Source: Methylococcaceae bacterium (GTDB lineage: Bacteria > Pseudomonadota > Gammaproteobacteria > Methylococcales > Methylococcaceae). From it: a stretch of DNA of 22,261 nt. The notes below the pieces were generated by a model. The model had not been told where the DNA came from. It saw only the letters and a list, made by a program, of their open reading frames with translations, and made no database searches. Of this stretch, positions 16,345 to 22,261 are shown one piece after another (the stretch's first letter is position 1; the number at the start of each line of letters is the position of its first letter). Location of the stretch: NCBI GenBank assembly GCA_012026715.1, contig VEPB01000085.1:1-22261 (forward strand). Reading direction: 5' to 3'. The position numbers and the translations under genes were made by a program.

Positions 16345-16355
16345 AGAAAAGTCAA
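16327..16355 (-). promoter_or_regulatory. Sigma-70 promoter of the cytochrome c4-dsbA operon
   Basis: On the minus strand, TTGACT (16350-16355) and TTTGAT (16327-16332) are separated by exactly 17 bases. They lie about 62 bases before the cytochrome c4 start. The site overlaps the presumed engB promoter, so the two units may compete for polymerase. Confidence 0.45.
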
Positions 16356-16372
16356 CCGGAACCCGTAGCGCC

Positions 16373-17026
16373 ATGAATCCCCTCTACCACCGCGCCCGCT
16401 ATTTGACCAGCGCCCCCCACCTGCGAGCAGCCCCGCCCGACAGTGGTTACGAAGTCGCCTTCGCGGGCCGCTCCAATGCCGGCAAATCCAGCGCCATCAA
16501 CGCCATCACCCGGCAAAAGAGCTTGGCGCGCACCAGCAAGACGCCCGGCCGGACTCAATTGCTCAACTTTTTTGAATTGGACACCGAGCGCCGCCTGGTG
16601 GACCTGCCGGGCTACGGCTATGCCAAGGTACCGGAAGCCGTGCAGCGCCAATGGGGCGAAGCCATGGCGGAATACGTGGAGCGCCGCCATTCCCTCCAGG
16701 GTCTGTTCCTGCTCATGGACATCCGCCATCCTCTGACCGACTTCGACTGGCAGATGTTGGCATGGTGCCACCATCGCCGCATGCCGGCCCACATCGCCCT
16801 CACCAAGGCCGACAAGCTGAGCCACGGCGCGGCCAAGGCAACGCTGCTGAAAGTCCGATCGCAGACCGCGCAGGCCAACGGCCCGGAAGTCTCGGTCCAA
16901 CTGTTCTCGGCCTTGGCCGGACTGGGGATCGACGAGGCCCACCGATTGCTGGACCGCTGGTTGCAGGTGAGCGCCTCGGAATCGCCCCCCACGGAACCGC
17001 CGAATGCCGGCGCCGCTCTGTTATGA
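16373..17026 (+). CDS. engB: Ribosome biogenesis GTPase EngB/YihA/YsxC
   Basis: This 217-residue GTPase of the TrmE-Era-EngA-EngB family takes part in assembly of the large ribosomal subunit and is essential in many bacteria. G motifs are in order: P-loop GRSNAGKSS (32-40), TPGRTQLLNFF, DLPGYGYAKVP (77-87) and TKADKL (144-149), with a late SAL loop. The length and the MNPLYHRARYLTSAP opening fit the gammaproteobacterial form. The Ser/Pro-rich tail after residue 200 is variable in the family. Divergence from cytochrome c4 is conserved in many gammaproteobacteria. Confidence 0.97.
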   Translation: MNPLYHRARYLTSAPHLRAAPPDSGYEVAFAGRSNAGKSSAINAITRQKSLARTSKTPGRTQLLNFFELDTERRLVDLPGYGYAKVPEAVQRQWGEAMAEYVERRHSLQGLFLLMDIRHPLTDFDWQMLAWCHHRRMPAHIALTKADKLSHGAAKATLLKVRSQTAQANGPEVSVQLFSALAGLGIDEAHRLLDRWLQVSASESPPTEPPNAGAALL

Positions 17027-17093
17027 TGGCCGTCCCTAAACGACGGGCATCGTCCCGCCGGCATCTCTCAATCGACCCCTTGCGGAGGCACCC

Positions 17094-17462
17094 ATGACAG
17101 CCATCGTACCGTTGACGTCCGACCTCGACGCCAACTGCCGGCGCTTCATCGAACACATCCAGGAATCGGGACAGGTCTGGAGCCTCTGTTCCGGCGACGG
17201 CTGGGTCGTGGTCGACTCCGCGGAATTCGAAGACAGCGAAGTGATGCCGTTTTGGTCGGATGAATCCTACGCCGTACAGCATTGCGTCGACCAGTGGGCA
17301 CACTTCAAGCCAACCGCCATCACCCTGAACGATTTCATCGACGACTGGCTGACCGGCATGGCGGAAGAAGGCGTGCTGGTAGGCCCCAATTGGAACGACG
17401 AACTGGAAGGCCTGGAATTGGAGCCCGACGAGATTCTGCAGCGGCTCAACGAAACTCCATGA
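17094..17462 (+). CDS. DUF2750 domain protein
   Basis: This 122-residue acidic cytoplasmic protein matches the DUF2750 layout: VWSLCSGDGWVVVDS near the start, then PFWSDESYAVQHCVDQW, then ITLNDFIDDWLTGM, and an acidic C-terminal helix. The function is unknown. GGAGG lies five bases before the ATG. The gene follows engB by 67 bases, and its stop overlaps the start of the next gene (ATGA), so the two are translationally coupled. Confidence 0.8.
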   Translation: MTAIVPLTSDLDANCRRFIEHIQESGQVWSLCSGDGWVVVDSAEFEDSEVMPFWSDESYAVQHCVDQWAHFKPTAITLNDFIDDWLTGMAEEGVLVGPNWNDELEGLELEPDEILQRLNETP

Positions 17463-17968
17463 GAAGTCTCCGCGGGCAGCATACTCCGGAACGCAAGGAG
17501 TCCGTGGTTGCCACTTCGAACGATCTGCGCCGGCTATCCCTGGAGATGGTGCGCACCAGCCGGCGCTACCTGGATCTGGTCAGCCGCGACCTGGATCCCG
17601 CCATCTATGACAGCAAAGACTTCGTGAACGCGGTAAAGTCCCTGGTGACCAAAAACCCGCAAGCGCGCGTGCGGATCATCGTGCTGCAGCCCGAAACCGT
17701 CATCGGAACCCAACACCGGCTGGTCGACCTCGTTCAGCGTCTCACCAGTTTCATGACCATCCGCAGACCCGGCCCGGACCACCGGGACTTCAACGAAGCC
17801 CTGATGATTTGCGACCAGCGCCACACGATCCACCGCAAACTTTCGGACCGCTTCGACGGCCACGCCTATTTCGACGCTCCCGGCCGCGCCGCCAAGCTTC
17901 AGCAGGTTTTCGACGAGTTGTGGGAATACGGTGTGCCCGATCCGAATTTCCGGCAGCTGTTTCTCTAG
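17459..17968 (+). CDS. Conserved protein of unknown function, DUF7931-like
   Basis: This 169-residue protein has a block pattern (RRYLDLVSRDLDPAIYD, VRIIVLQPE, HRLVDLVQRLTSF, FDAPGRAAKLQQVFDELWE). I associate it with DUF7931 proteins, a gammaproteobacterial family sometimes fused to or sitting beside GNAT acetyltransferases, with a fold somewhat like a half phospholipase D domain. No HKD catalytic motif is present. The ATG at 17459 overlaps the previous stop in an ATGA. A GTG at 17504, only three bases after AAGGAG, is the alternative start. The role is unknown. Confidence 0.65.
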   Translation: MRSLRGQHTPERKESVVATSNDLRRLSLEMVRTSRRYLDLVSRDLDPAIYDSKDFVNAVKSLVTKNPQARVRIIVLQPETVIGTQHRLVDLVQRLTSFMTIRRPGPDHRDFNEALMICDQRHTIHRKLSDRFDGHAYFDAPGRAAKLQQVFDELWEYGVPDPNFRQLFL

Positions 17969-18125
17969 AAATCCGACGCCCCAACGCTGTTTAAACGCCC
18001 CTTTCCCGCCGAGAGACGGACCGGGGCTCGGGCAAGGAACTTCAAACCCGCATTGCCCCAACGACCCGCCTGTTAAGCCGGCGGCAAGCCTCGCAGCAAC
18101 TCCAGATGCCTCCCGCCGAGCCGCC

Positions 18126-19553
18126 TCAACGCGTGGTTTTGACCCAGGAGGCTTTGCGAGCCATATTGCCCCAAGCGGATTTGCGCCGGGTGACCCAGTT
18201 GAAGACGCCGAGCGCCCGCCAGATGGAATTGAGCTGGCGGTAGCCCAGATTTTCCAGAAATGCGGCGACGATCAGAATCAGGAGCGACTTTGGCCTGGAA
18301 TAGGTGCTGAATGACAGTTCCTCCAACCACAACCCGGCGAGTGAGAGCAAGGCGCCGACGCTGAACGCGGCAAAGGCGAATACCCAAAATGTGGCCGCGT
18401 TGATCATGCCCATGGCAAAGAACAGGGTCATGAGGATGTAGCCGGTCACTTCGATGAACGGCCCCAGCCAGTCGAACACCAACGCAAAGGGATAAGCCAC
18501 CCAACCAACAACGCCACCGTTGAAGGAAAACGGCAAGCCGGCATTTTTGAAGAGGCTTTCCGCCAACCCCTGGTGCCAGCGCATGCGCTGCCGGCCGAGG
18601 GTGGCGAGGGATTCCGGCACTTCGGTCCAGCACACCGGATCCGGAACGAACACCACCCGGTAGTCCGCGTATTCCTTGCGGGCGAACCGATGGATTCGCA
18701 CGATGATCTCCATGTCCTCGCCGAGCGTGTCGGTCCGGTAGCCGCCGACCCGGACCGCAACGTCCTTGCGAAACACCCCGAAAGCCCCGGAAACGACGAG
18801 CAATCCATTGAGGGCCGACCAGCCGACTCGCGCATAAAGAAAAGCGCGCAGATACTCCACCGCCTGGAAGAGCGCCAGCAAATTGCCGGGCAGGCCGACT
18901 TCCGTCAACACCCCCTCGGTGACCTTGCAGCCGTTGGCGATACGCACGGTGCCGCCGGACACGACCACCCGGCTGTCCTCGGTAAACGACGTCATGACCC
19001 GGCTGATACTGTCCCTGCACAACACCGTATCGGCATCGACGTTGCAAAAGAACGGGTAGCGGCTGCAGTTGATCCCGGCGTTCAGGCTATCGGCCTTGCC
19101 ACCATTCTCCTTGTCGATGACGCGCACATTGGGAAAACGCAGCGAACGATAAACCAGCTTGATCGGCCGCGTCGGCAAGCGGACCCGGTAGGCTTCCGGA
19201 AAAGCCACCAGATCCAGCCCCTTGCGTAACACATCGAGGGTGTTGTCGGTCGATCCATCGTTGATGACGAGGATTTCAAACTGGGGATATTCCTGTTGCA
19301 GCAGTGACTTGACGGTGGAGACGATGGTGAGTTCCTCGTTATAGGCGGGTACCAGGATGCTCACCGGCGGCATCAGATTGCCGAGGTCGTTGGGCAGGTC
19401 GCTCAACGCCCTGGTCGGCATATAGCGCTTGATGCTGACCAGCGACACCAGATTGAGCACCAGGTAAACCAGATTCAGCGCCAGAAAATAGGCGAGGAAA
19501 AACCATTCGCTGAATGCCACCAGGCGGGCCAGATTGCCGGGCTGAATAATCAC
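18126..19553 (-). CDS. Processive family 2 glycosyltransferase, probable exopolysaccharide synthase
   Basis: This 475-residue inner-membrane synthase resembles PgaC/BcsA-type enzymes. An N-terminal membrane helix (about 13-40) precedes a GT-A domain with SILVPAYNE, the nucleotide-binding VINDGSTD (D99), the metal-binding DAD at 173-175, the catalytic-base region GEDMEI (E279-D280) and QRMRW at 322-326, the QxxRW mark of processive enzymes. Membrane helices follow at about 345-435. There is no PilZ domain, so c-di-GMP would have to act through a partner. The start is GTG, with GGGAG five bases upstream. It follows the HEAT-repeat gene by 39 bases and closes the RR-TPR-HEAT-GT cluster. The sugar cannot be determined from sequence. 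Confidence 0.9.
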   Translation of the reverse strand: MIIQPGNLARLVAFSEWFFLAYFLALNLVYLVLNLVSLVSIKRYMPTRALSDLPNDLGNLMPPVSILVPAYNEELTIVSTVKSLLQQEYPQFEILVINDGSTDNTLDVLRKGLDLVAFPEAYRVRLPTRPIKLVYRSLRFPNVRVIDKENGGKADSLNAGINCSRYPFFCNVDADTVLCRDSISRVMTSFTEDSRVVVSGGTVRIANGCKVTEGVLTEVGLPGNLLALFQAVEYLRAFLYARVGWSALNGLLVVSGAFGVFRKDVAVRVGGYRTDTLGEDMEIIVRIHRFARKEYADYRVVFVPDPVCWTEVPESLATLGRQRMRWHQGLAESLFKNAGLPFSFNGGVVGWVAYPFALVFDWLGPFIEVTGYILMTLFFAMGMINAATFWVFAFAAFSVGALLSLAGLWLEELSFSTYSRPKSLLILIVAAFLENLGYRQLNSIWRALGVFNWVTRRKSAWGNMARKASWVKTTR

Positions 19554-19592
19554 GGACGCTCCCGAACTTCGAAATCAGCGAATCATAAGGGG

Positions 19593-20762
19593 CTAGACTG
19601 CCGGTTGCGGCGACAACGGGCCGCCGAACCGATCATTCTCGAAAACATTGAAGGCGATCTCTTCCCCGGACTCGGCGGCCACCTGCTTCAGCATGTCGCG
19701 CGCGAAGGGATCCAACGCTTCATTGAAGATCCGCCTCAGATGGTCTGTTCCCACTCCCGGCAAGCGTTTGAGGGCGTGCGCCGCCCGGTACCTGACCCAC
19801 CATTTGTAGTCGTGCAGGAGTTCCGCGATTGCGTTGACGTCCGAGACATTGCCGAGCACTCCCAACTTGGTCACCGCCTGTACGCGGACCGACCAGTAGG
19901 AATCCCGCAGGCGCGCTCGAACCAGCGGCAATTCGTCCGGGTGGTTGACCAGCCGCAACGCGGCGGCGGTCAAATCCGGCGCTTCCTCGCCTTCCAAAAT
20001 CCAGCGAACCAGACGCAACGGACGGTTTAGCTCGACGACCGACAGCGCCTTCAACAATCGCGGCAGTTTTTCGGGTTCCACACGATAGAGCCGTTCCGCG
20101 GTACGAACATATCGATGCACAAAATCCAGCCCGGATTCGGCCAGAATGGAAGCGATCCGGGCGAGCGGCCAGTCGGTCCGCGCCACCATCAGCGGCACGA
20201 CTTTCTTGGCAGCCCTCGCGCCATGTATCTGGCACAGGGAACGCGTAGCGGTCAGCGATAAACTGCAGCCCGGCGACCGTGCGAAATGCCAAAGCGCATT
20301 GGTATATTCAGGCAACCGTAAATGCCCCGCCGCCGCCGCGGCGATCAGGCGATCATCGGCGGAACCGAGCAGCAGCAACCCTGGAAGAAATTCCTGCACC
20401 CCCGCGCTAACCGCCAGACGATTGAGGGATTTGGTCGCATCCCCCCGCAGGCTCTCGTGAAAGTGCATCCACAGCAATAGGAAGGCTGTGCGGTGAATGG
20501 CTTCGAGCGCGGGAAGAATCTGCCGTTCGTTGCCCGCCAGCCAGCGAACGATGACGGGGCGCCATTGGTTCAAGAACAGCTGCTTTTGCCTCTGGCTCGC
20601 CAGCAAGTGGAGCCGCAGGCTGACAATCCGCGCCAACGCCAACAGAATCAAGACGGAAGCGACCACGCCAATCCACAACGAGCACTGAAACAGTGGATCG
20701 GACAGACCAACCACCTGATCGTCCGCTTGCTGATTGCTAACCTTCAAAATCCAGTCGTTCAT
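19593..20762 (-). CDS. Membrane-anchored HEAT-repeat protein
   Basis: This 389-residue protein has a single N-terminal membrane helix (about 28-47) followed by an all-helical region. At least two clear HEAT repeats lie near residues 282-345 (DSYWSVRVQAVTKLGVLG and YKWWVRYRAAHALKRLPG), with more degenerate helical pairs earlier. Such arrays act as protein-binding scaffolds. The position, 39 bases before a polysaccharide synthase gene and in the same direction, suggests it scaffolds or regulates the synthase at the inner membrane. The ribosome site before the ATG at 20762 is weak. No enzymatic motif is visible. Confidence 0.82.
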   Translation of the reverse strand: MNDWILKVSNQQADDQVVGLSDPLFQCSLWIGVVASVLILLALARIVSLRLHLLASQRQKQLFLNQWRPVIVRWLAGNERQILPALEAIHRTAFLLLWMHFHESLRGDATKSLNRLAVSAGVQEFLPGLLLLGSADDRLIAAAAAGHLRLPEYTNALWHFARSPGCSLSLTATRSLCQIHGARAAKKVVPLMVARTDWPLARIASILAESGLDFVHRYVRTAERLYRVEPEKLPRLLKALSVVELNRPLRLVRWILEGEEAPDLTAAALRLVNHPDELPLVRARLRDSYWSVRVQAVTKLGVLGNVSDVNAIAELLHDYKWWVRYRAAHALKRLPGVGTDHLRRIFNEALDPFARDMLKQVAAESGEEIAFNVFENDRFGGPLSPQPAV

Positions 20763-20903
20763 GGCCGAAAACTTCGAAAAATACCGCCTTGCGAAATCGT
20801 CACAAACACGGTCTTTGGGAGGACAATTTTACCCTGCCGGTTACGACTACCCACAATCGGCAGCCTCGCTGAACCCGACATACCCCGCAAAACGTGGGGA
20901 CGG

Positions 20904-20936
20904 CTGAAATCCCCGATTAAAGGGCGAGGATTTCAG
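20904..20936 (-). terminator. Hairpin between the TPR and HEAT genes
   Basis: CTGAAATCC (20904-20912) and GGATTTCAG (20928-20936) are perfectly complementary around a 15-base loop that can itself pair CCC with GGG. It lies about 65 bases after the TPR stop codon. There is no U tract, so it may be an attenuator or a processing site within the operon rather than a full terminator. Confidence 0.35.
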
Positions 20937-21000
20937 TGGCTCGATCGCCTGATTGCAGCGTCCCAATTCCCATCATGGAATTCCTGGCCGCGCCGCATGA

Positions 21001-21579
21001 TCATGGCCGCGATTTATCGGACCCGGACGAGGGATTATCCGAACCGCCCGACGTTGACCGATTCGGCAAGGTCGGCGAACGATCCCAGTCGGCCTCGGGA
21101 AATTCCTTACGCGCTTTCGCCAAGAGATCGGCTGCGCGCTTGCGCTCCCCCGGATCGCCTCCAGCCAGCGCGGCGATTTGGGCCCGCCGCAATTCGACAT
21201 AATGAGGCGTAAGCCGATTGGCAACATTCAATACCCGGATCGCCTCTTGACGCCAACCGCGCCACAGGAGCGTCTGCCCGAGCCCCAGGAGATAGTCGGT
21301 GTTGTCCGGTTCGTTTTGCAGCAGGATGCGATAGTGCCCCTCCGCTTCGGTATATCGCTTGGTCCAGGACAATACCCGAGCCAACTGGAATCTCGCCTCC
21401 GCGTTGGTGCCATTCAGCGCGAGGAGTTGCCGCAATTCCAGTTCAGCACCGGTATAGTCACGCTGATCAATCGACTTCAGTGCCTGCGAATAAAGCGGGT
21501 TCACCAGTAATTTGGCGTGCTCGGCGCCCTGTGCGGAGGCGGAGCAGACGATTAGCAACATGAGAATTCGGGAGTACAT
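21001..21579 (-). CDS. Exported TPR protein resembling the N-terminal half of YaiO, without beta-barrel
   Basis: This 192-residue precursor has a signal peptide (MYSRILMLLIVCSASAQG, cleavage near residue 18-19). About three TPR units follow at residues 26-140 (ALKSIDQRDYTGAELELRQ, ARVLSWTKRYTEAEGHYR and GQTLLWRGWRQEAIRVLN). The ARVLSW and GLGQTLLWRG wording is like YaiO-family outer-membrane proteins, which continue into a beta-barrel. Here the chain stops after FPEADW with a Ser/Gly-rich tail, and no barrel-like frame exists downstream. It may act as a periplasmic scaffold for polysaccharide export. The ATG at 21579 lies inside the response regulator gene, overlapping it by 113 bases out of frame. 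GGAG sits 11 bases upstream. Confidence 0.75.
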   Translation of the reverse strand: MYSRILMLLIVCSASAQGAEHAKLLVNPLYSQALKSIDQRDYTGAELELRQLLALNGTNAEARFQLARVLSWTKRYTEAEGHYRILLQNEPDNTDYLLGLGQTLLWRGWRQEAIRVLNVANRLTPHYVELRRAQIAALAGGDPGERKRAADLLAKARKEFPEADWDRSPTLPNRSTSGGSDNPSSGSDKSRP

Positions 21580-21964
21580 TTTTGACGGTTCTCCGTATAC
21601 GCGCGACCAATTCTTCGATCCGAAACGGCTTAAAGACGAAATCGTCCGCTCCGGCGTTAAATCCACGAACCACTTCGTGCTCGCTTGCTTTCGTCGACAT
21701 CAGAATCACCGGAATATCGCCCCAACCGCCTCCGGATCGGCGAATCTGTTCGAGCAGTTCATAACCCGCTACAAAAGGCACCGCAACATCCAGCAGAACG
21801 ACGTCAACCGCAGTGTGCCTTTCGACATATTCGCGCGCAACCAGGCCGTCGACCAGCAGCGTCGTACGAAACCCCCGACTTTTGAGCACATGCTCAATCA
21901 GCATGGCAATCGAAGGGTCGCCATCGACTACGAGTATGTGTGGGGCGGCATTGACGTAAAACAT
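21467..21964 (-). CDS. Single-domain response regulator (receiver domain)
   Basis: This 165-residue CheY-like protein carries the acidic pair D14/D16 (LVVDGD), the phospho-accepting D59 (VVLLDVAVP), S90-T91 (LMST) and K112 (FVFKPF), so it should be phosphorylatable. There is no output domain. The receiver fold ends near residue 128, and a 37-residue Arg-rich tail follows, encoded entirely within the overlap with the next gene. I prefer the ATG at 21964, which has GGAG eight bases upstream; an in-frame GTG at 22081 would add 39 residues without similarity. The partner kinase is not in the window. Its place at the head of the exopolysaccharide cluster suggests control by protein interaction. 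Confidence 0.85.
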   Translation of the reverse strand: MFYVNAAPHILVVDGDPSIAMLIEHVLKSRGFRTTLLVDGLVAREYVERHTAVDVVLLDVAVPFVAGYELLEQIRRSGGGWGDIPVILMSTKASEHEVVRGFNAGADDFVFKPFRIEELVARIRRTVKNVLPNSHVANRLLRLRTGRRARQITGEPALFAGTEVD

Positions 21965-22261
21965 TCGGTTTTCTCCAATCGCTCGATGGCAATCCGGCGG
22001 CGCCGGTCTGAACACCCTCACGCAAGCCCCAAATGCGTCCATGACACTTTGAATTTCTGGGCTTGAATCGACAAATACCACCGCTCACCGGACTCCTCCC
22101 GGAACCGCCGATCGTGTGAGCCACCGGGAACCCGCGCAATTTACTTCGAAGCAGTCCCAACAATCCGACTTCAATTCGGAGCATGGCAGTAGAACCCATA
22201 CACACTATGTGCCAGCCGAAGACACCCCGATTTGCCAAGCCCACCCACTAAGCCATACCAC

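Noticed and set aside
20763..21000. Hidden beta-barrel remnant after the TPR gene
   Set aside because: All three minus-strand frames hit stops quickly and show no alternating aromatic/hydrophobic strand pattern.
1..22261. tRNA, rRNA, insertion sequence, integrase or CRISPR array
   Set aside because: I saw no cloverleaf, rRNA-like segment, transposase or integrase motif, or repeat-spacer pattern anywhere in the window.

Overview
The window reads as a high-GC gammaproteobacterial chromosome segment of ordinary core and accessory genes. A Methylococcales (methanotroph) or closely related origin is my best guess. It rests on an oxygen-binding bacteriohemerythrin with a complete ligand set, the cytochrome c4/dsbA/engB neighbourhood typical of Gammaproteobacteria, and DUF1566, DUF2750 and DUF4126 family proteins. 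The lineage is inferred; no rRNA or methane monooxygenase gene is present to prove it.

Layout. Positions 2-2095 hold the 3' part of a secreted-type GH15 glucoamylase with two starch-binding modules; its 5' end lies outside the window. Positions 2096-3331 are a 1.2 kb gene-poor stretch with hairpins, two strong palindromes and a possible gene remnant. An exported DUF1566 protein follows (3332-4162), with a strong hairpin terminator behind it. Next come an HD-GYP cyclic-di-GMP phosphodiesterase (4666-5916), a fructosamine-kinase-like protein on the minus strand, a small unknown protein, and an argH/histidine-phosphatase operon (9530 down to 7524). Bacteriohemerythrin (9732-10139) converges with an NhaD-type antiporter across a perfect 16-bp-arm hairpin. 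A DUF4126 membrane protein follows.

Positions 12360-17968 carry two divergent units. The minus-strand operon runs cytochrome c4, dsbA, endonuclease/exonuclease/phosphatase, diguanylate cyclase. The plus-strand unit runs engB, a DUF2750 protein and a DUF7931-like protein. From memory, the gene order resembles the PA5487-PA5492 region of Pseudomonas aeruginosa, so this looks like an old conserved block.

The last 4 kb (21964 down to 18126) is the most interesting part. A stand-alone response regulator, an exported TPR protein, a membrane-anchored HEAT-repeat protein and a processive family-2 glycosyltransferase all run in one direction. I read this as a synthase-dependent exopolysaccharide export module. 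The TPR protein resembles the N-terminal half of YaiO-type outer-membrane proteins but has no beta-barrel. The response regulator gene overlaps the TPR gene by 113 bases out of frame. The window also encodes both a c-di-GMP synthase and a c-di-GMP hydrolase, so c-di-GMP control of the module is plausible but not shown by the sequence.
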